Part shown: in pieces, positions 48,713 to 59,441 of the stretch | Layout of the letters: every line of letters begins with the position of its first letter | Numbering within the stretch: position 1 is the first letter of the stretch | Source: Citrus sinensis | Taxonomy: Eukaryota; Streptophyta; Magnoliopsida; Sapindales; Rutaceae | NCBI RefSeq assembly: GCF_022201045.2 | Contig: NC_068562.1 | Span: 6,306,001 to 6,370,000, forward strand | Direction: 5' to 3' | DNA: 64,000 nucleotides | Position numbers and translations under genes: made by a program | The notes under the pieces: model-generated | What the model saw: only the letters and a program-made list of their open reading frames with translations | Database searches by the model: none | What the model was told of the DNA's origin: nothing

Positions 48713-50933
48713 TCACGGGCACTTATCTGAATATCCTGGACCTCCAAAATAAAATGAGATACCGTCGCCCTCGTATTTTGCAAAACGTAAATCGTAGCAG
48801 GGAGGTTTTGTCACATAAACCTGAAGATCTTCGGGATCTCTCATATTGCCAGACTCATCAACGTATCCTATTTTCTCGAAAAAACAAGCTTTTCCAAAGG
48901 ATTCTTCGGGAAAATGGCCACTGCCCATTTGAGTTGAAGTGTGGTGTCCCGCAAATTCGCTATTTGTTATCTCCCCTCCCCAATTTATCTCAGTTGAACA
49001 GTCAGCTAAACTTGTGAAGATGGAGCCTGGCCAATACCCTATTAACTGGTCTTGCATTAGAAGCCACCAATTCCCACTGCTCTTATCCTGAAATAACAAT
49101 TGTTGACTTTCATCTTACATATATATAATATTCTAAGGAAAATGATCAAAATCCGTGTTTGCAGAAATTAATCATTTTTCTCCTCATGTTTCAAACTCCC
49201 TTGCTCTAAAAGGATTATGTTAATTTTTTAATTTTTAATTTTATTATTTTACCCCTACAATCAAACTTATGCTTTTTTTTTTTTTCTCTTTTTTGTGCTT
49301 ATTAATCAATCGCTAGCAACTAACTGCGCGAATGTCAGCAATTAATCAGTAGAAGAAAGAAAAAAACATTCAAAAAAAAAAAGTAAAAGAAAGAAAGAAA
49401 GATAGAAGTAGTCACGTCTGATTCTAGAAGGAAAATAATAAAAGAGACACAAAATAAATTGAATAAAAATACAATTTTTTTAACAACACAATTGATCATT
49501 TTCTTTAATTCTTTTATATGTCACCAATTCCAACTTGAATTTGTGTATAAACAGAACTTGAATTAAAACTGAATTAACGAGATTAATTACCTTGGTTATG
49601 GTGATGATAATTTCAAATTGCTCAGCACCATATCGGGAAACCGGTTCCACCGCAGCACCAAGGCTAATTTGGGTGGTAGTTTGCACAAAACCAGGGCAAA
49701 CAAGATTGTAGCAACCTGTGCTACGGTAGTCATCCCTCTAACAACCACATGATAGTTAACATATTCATAAAGCAAGTTATTAAGAAACTAATAATATGTT
49801 CATTTGTGATAAATATAATGGAAGGACTCAAATATACTTACAGTCCAGTATGTGAACAATCTTGTCTTATTCTCACCATTGTTAACCTGGATTAACCATG
49901 ATGAATTATTATGTTACTGATTGTTCTCTCAAATTTAATTGAATTTTTAAAATTTAATTGGCTGATCCAGCTTACCAACCATCCAACCTCCATAGAATTC
50001 GCTTCATCTCCTTCACCTGACCCAACCCAAATTTGTGCGAAACTGAATTCTCCTTGGTATGTTGCGGGGTTCCATACGTTGATTGTTGCGCGAGCACCAT
50101 AGTACTGCCCACCAACTAGGGCCACTAGTGCATACTAATTCATATATATTTGTGTTTAGTTTTCTTTTAAGCAAATATAGAAGATAAAATCAGTAGGCAG
50201 ACACAAAAATTAGCTAGTGAAATTATATATAATAAATAAAAAATTAATATAAAGCTGAATGTGACCTCATGACCAGGGGGAGCACTGAAATCATTGGCCT
50301 GTTTCTTTTGCGAAACTGTTGGGTAGCTGCGACGACGACGATTAGAATGTGGTGTTCTTAATATGGGGATAGTTCCTTCAGGGCATTCTCCATTCTTGTG
50401 CCAACTTTGAAAGAGTATATTGTGGTTGTTTTCTGATTCAGTTCCGCTTGAATGCACATGGGGTTTCATCTATGAATTTGGAGAAAAAAAAAAACATTGG
50501 ACAAATTCGATTAATTAGAAATGATTCTAAAATTACGTAATCCTTATGTATATATGTACTAAGTACTAACCTGTATGGTGTGATTTTTCAGAAGTGGATG
50601 ATTAAAAGCAGGTTGTTTGTTGATATCCACACAGTCAATCACATCACCATCTTCACTCTGCAAACATATTTATAATAATACGACTTGAAGCTTTCAAAAT
50701 TCATAACCTTTGGTCCTTGAACCAGCATAATAAGAATATATTAAAGGAGGAATTAAGTTCATGTATGCAATAAATTTAATAACCTTAATGGTTTTGACCG
50801 TTCCCTCATGCATGAGCAGCTCTCTATTTTTCATGAATTCGACCCTTCTGCCTTCAACAAATAGGATCAACATGTGAAATAGCATTATTAACACAAATTT
50901 GCATTTGGCACTCTTATCATTCCTATCATCCAT
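48713..50933 (-). CDS. Neprosin-type secreted prolyl endopeptidase (cassette 1)
   Basis: Seven exons: 50933-50784, 50657-50571, 50469-50266, 50134-49976, 49886-49842, 49737-49591, 49087-48713. All are GT-AG and all phase 0, giving 388 residues. Signal peptide: [17 protein letters not shown] (about 12-28). Next comes the neprosin activation domain (former DUF4409), with [20 protein letters not shown] and [15 protein letters not shown], then [17 protein letters not shown]. The catalytic domain (former DUF239) has [60 protein letters not shown] and a C-terminal [11 protein letters not shown]. Candidate catalytic glutamates are E196 (NSMEVGW) and E303 (NWGGEI), 107 apart, like E188/E297 of Nepenthes neprosin. 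Neprosins are glutamic peptidases that cleave after proline in the apoplast. The endogenous role is unknown. Confidence 0.88.
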
Positions 50934-52120
50934 TGTTGAACTTCAATAGTTTTATTTTTTTTCTGATTTAACTTTCTGATGAAAATTTTCACCATTTGGG
51001 CCAAGTATTTATTCTCCTACTCATCTTGTTTGTATGCTAGGTAAAGTTAGGAATCATACAATTACGTAGCATGTTTGGATATCTAACTCTATATTTAATT
51101 ATATAACAAGAAAAAAAAAGAAATAAATTCTATAATTTTGTTCATCCAATATGTCTATATTCACGACTTTTCTTTTATTATTGGAAACTAATAAACTGAT
51201 GTAATTAATTAAAACAGAATTAGATATATAGTGTCAATGAGTCACCTCTTTATCTACTTAATTTATTCCGTCCGTTGATAAAATCTCCTTTCTTTAGTCT
51301 CTTAATTCATGCTGATAGCTTGATTTATCACCAATTCCATGATTTAATTTTATTAGACCACTTAATTTGAAAGTTTCATGTGCCACATACATTTCAACCA
51401 CATTAATAACATATTCTTTAGGTATTTGTAGGAAGACGACCAATTAAGACTTTTCATCATAAGACATATCTTATCATTTTGACTTGACATATACTAATCA
51501 CAAAAAATTATGAATAAAATAAAATATACTTCCACGTAAAACTCAAATCCTTGATAAGGTATGGAGGTGTTCATAGATCACCACACAACCAATCAATGAT
51601 TTGTGATATTGATCTTAGTGCATATATTTGTTACAAGATGGACTTTTTCTATTGAGTTTTTTTTGAAATATTTTTATATATAATGTCTTAAAATTTTTTA
51701 TTTTGTTTTTATTTTTTTCTGAAACAAAAATTCCTAGGCATTTAAAGTGGGGCCAGAAAGCTCTGACATCACACTAATTAGAGGGTTGAAACTGCAAAAT
51801 AAGCAAATAAAAATAAGAAGAACAAGAATGGTTAACAAAATTTTTGGGATGATAGGTGCATTTCGGGGTACTATGAAATAGTGGGAGGTTCTAGAGATTT
51901 TACCTATTAAACCCATGATCACCTGCATATATTTCTTTTTAATTTAAATCCATGATAATCTAAGTTATGTGAGACTTTAAAGATTTTGTATTCTTATGCA
52001 ACATGTGCTTTTACAACTGTGTGTATAGTTAAGATCTTATTATGTACAAAATAGCTAATAGTAATAAAATTTATACTTGAGTATAACTTAGATATAATTA
52101 CTGGTGAATTATTAGTATGC
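50886..52120. repeat. Segmental duplication, copy A (neprosin 5' flank)
   Basis: This 1.2-kb stretch, from within neprosin exon 1 through its promoter to the exonuclease pseudogene, aligns almost base for base with 56785-58033. Shared landmarks include TTTGGGYCAAGTATTTATTCTC, AGGAAGACGACCAATTAAGAC, and AAAGTGGGGCCAGAAA. It contains an AATAAATA-like TATA candidate (minus strand, about 51005-51012) for the neprosin gene. No gene lies between 50934 and 52147. Confidence 0.75.
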
Positions 52121-52147
52121 AAATAACAATCAATAACGTGAGATAGA

Positions 52148-53393
52148 ATGGCTCTTGACAGCCTCCAAAGAAACCCCCTTTTCCCGAATTACCCCTTTCG
52201 TCTTCCTCAGCCAAATCCTTTTCTTCCGCAAAAGCTTCAGGATTTTGATTACTTTGTAGTTGTCGACTTCGAGGCCACGTGTGACAAAAAGATTCCACAC
52301 CCACAGGAAATAATAGAATTTCCTTCGGTTATAGTAAGTGGTGTCACTGGACAGATTACAGTCTGTTTTCAAATTTACGTACGCCCAACTCACAATAAAT
52401 TGCCTACGGAATTCTACAAGGAGCTGACAGGAATTCAGCAGCATCAAGTTGACAAGGCATTTTTCTTGGCGAGGCATTATTTTTACATGATAATTGGCAG
52501 CAGCACATGGGCGTTACGCCCACCAACTTTGCTGTGGTGACGTGGTCAGATTGGGATTGTCAAGTCATGCTGGAATCCGAATGCCGCTTCAAGAACATTC
52601 CAAAGCCTTCTTATTTCAACCGTTGGATCAACTTGAGGGTTCCATTCAGCAAAGTTTTTGGCGACGTGAGGGGCAATTTGAAAGAGGCTGTTGAGCTGGC
52701 TGGCATTGTTTGGCACGGCCGTGTTCACTGTGGCCTTGATGACTCCATAAATATTGCAAGTAAGCCTGCTTATTTCAACCGTTGGATCAACTTGAGGGTT
52801 CCATTCAGCAAGGTTTTTGGCGACGTGAGGTGCAATTTGAAAGAGGCTGTTGAGCTGGCTGGCATTGTTTGGCACGGCCGTGTTCACTGTGGCCTTGATG
52901 ACTCCATAAATATTGCAAGTAAGCCTGCTTATTTCAACCGTTGGATCAACTTGAGGGTTCCAATCAGCAAGGTTTTTGCCGACATGAGGTGAAATTTGAA
53001 AGAGGCTGTTGAGCTTGTTTGGCACGGCCGTGCTCACTGGGGCCTTGATGACTCCATAAACATGGCAAGATTTCTTGCAGTCATCATGCAGAGGGGATTT
53101 AAATTCTCAATTACTAAATCTTTGACGCCGCCGCAAGATATTACTCAGGATTCTATGATGACGTGGAATCGTCATCATCAGTTTCTTGTGCGGCAGCGCA
53201 AGTGCACTTTTCAGCATACTTCTCGTGATCCAGCAGAAGTTGAATAATTTCGGTATTGCTTCTGTGGAGCCAAAAGCTTCAAGAAGATAATTCGAAAGCC
53301 AGGACCAAAGTGTGGAAGCTTCTTTTTCGGATGTGGGAACTTGACGCCTAACAAGGGTGCTTGGTGCAATTATTTTCATTCGGCCACCGCTTG
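52148..53393 (+). pseudogene. Exonuclease pseudogene 2, with 53-codon triplication
   Basis: Second copy of the ERI1/ERI2-like exonuclease. The N-terminus is in frame (MALDSLQRNPLFPNYPF, catalytic VDFEATC) up to QQHQVDK near 52457. Small deletions then shift the frame, and it resumes in another frame at TNFAVVTWSDWD. A 159-bp segment (KP[SA]YFNRWINLRVPF to INIAS) occurs three times in tandem, at 52603, 52762 and 52921. Because 159 is a multiple of three the frame survives, but the third unit has a TGC-to-TGA stop at about 52990 and a 9-bp deletion. A second stop (GAA-TAA) lies at 53246 before the zinc finger, which is otherwise readable (CFCGAKSFKKIIRKPGP to NYFHSATA). It cannot make a full enzyme. 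Its promoter is also mostly missing compared with copies 1 and 3. Confidence 0.85.
52603..53070 (+). repeat. 159-bp in-frame tandem triplication
   Basis: Three head-to-tail copies of a 159-bp unit starting AAGCCT(T/G)CTTATTTCAACC at 52603, 52762 and 52921. The first two junctions read GCAAGTAAGCCTGC. Units 1 and 2 differ at only a few positions. Unit 3 has extra substitutions, a stop codon and a 9-bp deletion. Copies 1 and 3 of the gene have a single unit, so the expansion is private to this copy. Confidence 0.85.
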
Positions 53394-53960
53394 ATTATAT
53401 AATTTACTCAATTTTCAGTTTTGTTTAATGCCTATAATTAATTAATTAATTAATTAAGGTTGGGATGTTAATTCTTCAATTACTTAGTGTCAATCAAGCC
53501 TCTCTCTCGTATTGAGGTGTATTTAATTTATGCAATCTTTCTTTCATTTTCTGTTTAAACTTCAGAAGCATACATGTATGCTTTCTACAACTTGATAATT
53601 TTGGAGAGAATATATATTTTGACTGATTATTTAACTTCTACTATTGACTTTGAGAGAGACTAGACCAATAAGACCTTAAATAAAAATAAATAAAGTTAAA
53701 AGTGAATTTTTCTAACTTACCCTAAATTTTTTTCACATGCTTTAACCATTTCATTTTATATATGAAGAAACCCACATTGTTAATTATACCATTAATTTCT
53801 GAAAAAAAATGTACCTATTTTTTGGGGTCTCCTTTTCAAATCATAAGGTACAACCACACAACTAGTTATTGCAAAAACGAATAATAAAGACACTTCCGAT
53901 GTTATTTAGTAATGAGAAGCTAGTAGTACAACTTTATTCAATTGATGATACATATTACTT
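53394..53960. other. Convergent spacer of cassette 2
   Basis: Lies between the exonuclease pseudogene and the neprosin 3' end and aligns with 60207-61079 apart from an LTR insertion in the latter. (TTAA)n-type repeat at about 53437-53457. No gene. Confidence 0.5.
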
Positions 53961-54700
53961 TCATTGGCAATTTGCTGAATATCCAGGACCTCCAAAATAA
54001 AAGAAGACACCAAACTTGTTATCTTTTCCTGTACGTAAATCGTAGCAGGGGGGTCTTGTCACAAAAGGTTCAAGATTTTCAGGATCTTTGACATTGTTAC
54101 CTTCATCAAAGTATCCAAGTTTTGTGAAAAAACTAGCTTTCCCGTAGGCTTCATTAGGAAAATGGCCACTTCCCATTTGAGTTGAAGTGTGATGACCATT
54201 AGGTTGGTTATTGACTATCTCTCCTCCCCAAGATATAGCATCAGAAGTGCCGGCTAAATGTGTAAAGATGGAGCTTGGCCAATACCCTACTAACTGGTCT
54301 TGCACTTGCAGCCACCAATTTCCATCATTATTATTGAACTGATCAAAGAAGAAAAACAAAATCAATGCAGTCAGTCTCTCCCTAATGGTATTGGGGTTTA
54401 ATTTAATCCACAGTTAACATTCCTTTTTGCGTTGTCCTAGTAAAATTAACAGACATGAGAATGAGAATAACTGTTACTACGTGCCTTATGTATGACAATG
54501 GATATGTCACGTTGCTCCCCACCATACTTCGAAACAGGTTCTATAGACCCACCGAGGGCTATATTTTTGTTTGTTTGCACAAAACCAGGGCAATCAAGAT
54601 TGTAGCAACCTGTGCTTTGGTAGCCATCACTCTAACAACCATAAGAAAACGTGTTAGCAAAAATTTATAAGCAATTAATCTAGTCATATTCTCTCCCCCC

Positions 54701-54764
<64 letters not shown>

Positions 54765-55972
54765 AGCAATTTAAGAATTTTTTCAATTTTTAATATGGAA
54801 CTGAGGAATGATCAAATCTACTTACAGTCCAATATATGAACAATCTTGTTTTCTTCTCGCCATTGTTAACCTGAAATCATGAATTATTTCCTTAGTAAAC
54901 ATTCAAACAGGACTTGAATTTTTGGTCAATTTATATTTAGTTTTAACTATTAAAATCATATGAAGTCTGAACTCCGCTTTCCCTAGGAAATTTAATTAAT
55001 ATTTCCACACGTGCTATAAATATGCAATCTGTATGCATGTTTCATTGGCTGAAGCTTAATTACCGTCCATCCAGCCTCTAAAGAATTCAACTCATTTCCA
55101 TCGCCGGCCAAAACCCAAATTTGAGCGATACTGAGTTCTCCGAAATTTGTTAGAGGGTTCCAAACGTTGATTGTAGCACGAGCACCATAGTAATTCCCAT
55201 CAACTGCAGAAACTTGTGCATACTGATAATCATATATGTTTTTAGTATTTTTTTTTCATACAAAAAGAAGATGAAATTGTTAGATACAATTAAAAGATCT
55301 TAAAAGTATAATTAAGTGAAAAATCATTATAATTAAAGTTAAATTCTGACCTCATGATTAGAGGGATTATTGACATCGTTTAGCTGTGCTACTTTCTTGT
55401 GCAAAAATGCTGGGTAGCTGCGTCGACTATGATTAAAATTCTGTGTTCTTCTCAGTAGGGGGACAGTTCCTTCGGGGCATTCGCCATTCTTATGCCAACT
55501 TTGAAAGAGCATATTCGGATTGTTTTCTGCTTCATCGATTCCTCTTGATTGTGCATGGGGTTTAATCTATGAATTTAAAAGACAAAAATTTTATTTTTCG
55601 AACCATTTAATTAGAAATCTTTAATGCAAATTTTATGTACTAACCTGTACGGTGTGATTTTTCAGCAGTGGGTGATTAAAAGCAGGTTGTTTTCTTATGT
55701 CCACACAGTCAATCACATCACCATCTTCGCTCTGCAAAAATATAACTCAATTTGAGCTTTGAAAATTTATAACCTTAAACAAAAATTGAAAAAAAAAGAA
55801 TGTTAATAACCTCAATGGTTTTGACTGTTCCCTCGTGCATGGGCAACTCTCTTTTTTTCATGAATTGATCAACTCCTCTTCCATCAACAAATGTTATCAA
55901 CATGTGAGAAAGCAGTATTAAGAAAAATTTGTAGTCTCCAAGTTTGATACTCTTATCATTCCAATCAGCCAT
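53961..55972 (-). CDS. Neprosin-type endopeptidase (cassette 2)
   Basis: Seven exons: 55972-55811, 55731-55645, 55566-55351, 55222-55064, 54870-54826, 54631-54485, 54338-53961, all phase 0, for 397 residues. Signal peptide region YKFFLILLSHMLITFVDG. Activation domain: [38 protein letters not shown]. Catalytic domain: [67 protein letters not shown]. Candidate catalytic glutamates are E204 (NSLEAGW) and E312 (SWGGE). Five introns are GT-AG. Intron 6 starts with GC (AAG|GCACGT at 54484-54483) where cassette 1 has GT. GC-AG introns are spliced at low frequency in plants, so the gene may still work. The nearby GT (54480) would shift the frame into a stop. The start was set at MADWNDKS by analogy with cassette 1; an upstream in-frame Met adds eight residues. 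Confidence 0.82.
54701..54762. repeat. Compound (CT)n(AT)n(AC)n microsatellite in neprosin intron 5
   Basis: Runs of CT, then a short TATATA, then AC repeats, within intron 5 of the cassette 2 neprosin gene. The equivalent intron of cassette 3 has the same array with different lengths (about 61815-61877). It predates the second duplication and has since slipped. Confidence 0.8.
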
Positions 55973-56784
55973 GTTGAACTTTAATTTTTTTTGCAAACTT
56001 AATTTTCTTGTGATAAAATCGGGCCATTGGGCGTTACTATTTATTCACCAATCGGTTTTGTTTGTTCTTCATAGATAAGTTAAGAATAATTGGAAGTGCT
56101 TAACTTACTAATTATGCTTGGATGTCCGTCGCTGTATCATTTTATAAAAAGGAAACCAACACTAACAAAATAATGGATCCTCACTGTAATTGTATGTAGA
56201 CATTCTAAACTTATTTTCATCCAATGGCTCGTGTAAAAATTTTCTTTTATTGGTAATTTTACTAACAATAAAATTTACGTTGGATGAACTGTATAGTTTG
56301 AATGCGTCACCTCGATATCTAATTTGCTCGGCCTTTAACAAAATCTCCAATGTGGTTTCATCATTCATGCAGCTTAATTTATCACTAATTACATGGTTAT
56401 GGATGGTTTATATTTTAATTAGCTCATGAATTAGTTCTAATATTATATAAAAATTTATGTACTCAACTTTTTACTCAAAAGTTTGCTCATATATAGTTAA
56501 AGATTGTGCCAAGCTTAAATACTTGAAGAGACTATAAAATACTTTTTTAAAACCTCCATCATGCGTTGGTCGACAATTTTATCTTAAATTTATCATGTGA
56601 AAAAGGGTGTGTATGCCTCACTTGAGCATTAGTTGACTTTGATACATATTATCTAGTAAAGCTCGTCGTTATTTGGTTTTAATACTATCCCATGAGTTTA
56701 AACTTGTACTACAATATAGATCATGTCAAGGTTTTTAAAAACATGAAATTAGTTGGTCGGTATTACTAGAATCCAAGTAAGAGA
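55973..56784. other. Neprosin 2 promoter region
   Basis: 5' flank of the cassette 2 neprosin gene, aligning with 63111-63750 in front of cassette 3. Shared GGGCCATTGGGCGTTACTAT and a following TTTATTC give a minus-strand GAATAAATAG about 65 bp from the ATG, a TATA candidate also present in cassette 1. No gene here; open frames at 56162-56429 are not conserved proteins. Confidence 0.45.
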
Positions 56785-56834
56785 ATTATGAACACAGATT
56801 TGCATTTGGTACTCTTATCATTCCTATCATCCAT
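56785..56834 (-). pseudogene. Neprosin exon 1 fragment at duplication breakpoint
   Basis: The minus strand reads [13 protein letters not shown] and then loses similarity. This is the first 16 or so codons of the cassette 1 neprosin gene ([12 protein letters not shown]), followed leftwards by unrelated sequence. It marks the left breakpoint of the segment that was duplicated to make cassette 3. Confidence 0.75.
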
Positions 56835-58033
56835 TGTTGAACTTCAATATTAATTTTTATTTTTTTCTTATTTAACTTTCTGATGAAAATTTTCACCATT
56901 TGGGTCAAGTATTTATTCTCCTACTGATCTTGTTTGTATGCTACGTAAAGCTAGGAATCATACAATTACGTAGCATGTTTGGATATCTAACTCTATATTT
57001 AATTAAATAACACGAAAAAAATGAAATAAATTCTATAATTTTGTTCATCCAATATGTCTATATTCACGACTTTTCTTTTATTGGAAACTAATAAACTGAT
57101 GTAATTAATTAAAACAGAATTAGATATTTAGTGTCAATGAGTCACCTCTTTATCTACTTAGTTTATTCCGTCCGTTGATAAAATCTCCTTTCTTTAGTTT
57201 CTTAATTCATGCTGATAGCTTGATTTATCACCAATTCCATGATTTAATTTTATTAGACCACTTAATTTGAAAGTTTCATGTGCCACATACATTTCAACCA
57301 CATTAATGACATATTCTTTAGGTATTTGTAGGAAGACGACCAATTAAGACTTTCCATCATGAGACATATTTTGTCATTTTGACTTGACATATACTACTCA
57401 CAAAAAAATTATGAATAAAATAAAATATACTTCCACATCCACATAAAACTCAAATCCTTGATCTCAAGAATAAGATATGGAGGTGTTTATAGATCACCAC
57501 ACAACCAATCAATGATTTGTGATATTGATCTTAGTGCTTATATTTGTTACAGGATGGGATTTTTCTGTTGAGTTATTTTAATTATTTTTATATATAATGT
57601 CTTAAATTTTTTTATTTTGTTTTTATTTTTTCTGAAACAAAATTTCCTAGGCATTTAAAGTGGGGCCAGAAACCTCTGACATCACACTAATTAGAGGGGT
57701 GAAACTGCAAAATTAGCGAATAATAATAAGAAGAACAAGAATGGTTAACAAAATTTTTGGGATGATAGGTGCATTTTGGGATACTATGAAATGGTGGGAG
57801 GTTCTAGAGATTTTACCTATTAAACCCATGATCACCTGCACATATTTCTTTTTAATTTAAATCCATGATAATCTAAGTTATGTGAGACTTCAAAGATTTT
57901 ATATTCTTATACAACATGTGCTTTTACAATTGCGTATATAGTTATGATCTTATTATGTATAAAATATCTAATAATAATAAAATTTATACTTGAATATAAC
58001 TAAGATATAATGACTGGTGAATTATTAGTATGC
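56785..58033. repeat. Segmental duplication, copy B
   Basis: Aligns with 50886-52120 over about 1.25 kb with scattered substitutions and small indels (for example extra CCACATCCACATAAAA near 57432 and extra ATCTCAAGAATAAG near 57461). It is the old neprosin 1 promoter carried along in the second duplication and now has no neprosin coding sequence behind it. Confidence 0.75.
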
Positions 58034-58436
58034 TAATAGACACCGATCACAATCTTATATTTGCTCAACACAAAATTATACCAGCATCATGAAATCCAAG
58101 TCCCATTTTAATTATGAGTTTGATTATAACCTAATTACGTGCCGCTATAAGATTTTTTATTACATCTTTACTGATTCTGATTACTTCTCCATTCCATTAA
58201 GGAAATCAAACCCCAAACCTTTATTAAAGAAATTCTAATGCAAATAGGATTAAGCTATATCTGAAATCAAATACCAGCCCAATTCCTAACGCAACTAGAA
58301 ATTAAAAATATATAAAAATAATTAGGAAATCAAAACTAGATTAGAAAAATAAATTTATCATCCACACACACACGCACGCACACACACACAGTGTCTTAAA
58401 TCCAAAATTAATCTACATCAACAATCAATAACGTGA
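58034..58436 (+). promoter_or_regulatory. Ancestral exonuclease promoter, retained in cassette 3
   Basis: Aligns in part with the promoter of the intact exonuclease (about 47240-47500). It is absent from cassette 2, where TTAGTATGCAAATA runs straight into ACAATCAATAACGTGAG. A CA-type microsatellite lies at about 58363-58390. It is now cut off from its gene by the hAT insertion. Confidence 0.5.
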
Positions 58437-58444
58437 GATAGAAT

Positions 58445-59435
58445 TAGGGATGGCAAAATCCGGGTCCGGTTCCGGGTTCGGCCTTCCCGATTCCAGACCC
58501 GGATGTCATTTTCTTTTACCGGACCCGGATATAATCCGGATTTTTTGCATGTGGGTCCGGTCCGGGTTCAACCCAGAAAAATTAAGGTTTCTGGATTCCG
58601 GGTTTGAAACCCGGATTGTCTTTTGAATTATGATTAAAAAATGAAAAAAAATTGGAAACTACAACTCAAATCACAAATTAAAACTGATTAACCATTTTTT
58701 TTCCATGAAATTCAGGCAGGTACACAAGATAGACCCTAATATGAAGGCGTTGCAAATACTACCAACAAAATTCAATAAATTAATAACCTAATATAGGAAG
58801 TGGATGCACGAAAATTACAATTAATTTTGAATTGTAATGGCATCAAAGACCGTGGCCCACCAAATCCACCATGCAATGCCATCAAAGACAGCCCCCACCA
58901 TGGAATATGACAAACGAGAAGCAGAGATGGGCTTAGAGGTGGAAGCTAATCCACTCAATTTGCAATAGTTGAACGATTGAGAAGGAATGGAGGTTGCAGT
59001 AGTGCAAAGAAGAGGAACACAGCAACTGATGATGATAATGAACACAGAAAAGAGAAAATGGCTGAAATGATGACGACGACGACTTGATTTGATGAAGAGA
59101 AAAGGAAATATGGTTGGCGGCCGGTGGATGTGAGATTTGAGAAGAGGAATGCGAATTGCAAAATTAGGGCCGGCTGTGCGCATTGTTGTTTACTTCCTTT
59201 CTTTTATATTTATATTAAAAATTATTAAAAAATTAATATTAAAATGAAACATATCCGGGTCCGGGTTTTAGATATGCAGGTTCACCCAAACTCTGACCCG
59301 GTCCGAATATCATCCGGGTTCATAAAATTAAATCCAGATCCGTATTTTATTCAACTCCAATACGGGTTCAACCCGGACCGGATTATCCGGGTTCGTCCGG
59401 ATCCGATCCGGGTCCGGATTATTCTGCCATCCCTA
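58445..59435. mobile_element. Non-autonomous hAT element inserted at exonuclease 3 start codon
   Basis: 991-bp element with ends TAGGGATGGCAAAATCCGGG and (reverse complement) TAGGGATGGCAGAATAATCC. It is flanked by an exact 8-bp duplication gatagaat (58437-58444 and 59436-59443). About 170 bp at each end are packed with CCGGGTCCGG / CCGGAT words, as expected for hAT subterminal binding sites. The interior has no transposase; a minus-strand open frame of 120 codons (58821-59183) matches nothing I know. The empty site is visible in cassette 2 as a single gatagaat (52140-52147) directly at the ATG. Confidence 0.92.
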
Positions 59436-59441
59436 GATAGA

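Noticed and set aside
58821-59183. 120-codon frame inside the hAT element as transposase
   Set aside because: Too short and lacks any hAT dimerisation or BED-finger motif; low-complexity Ser/Phe-rich translation.
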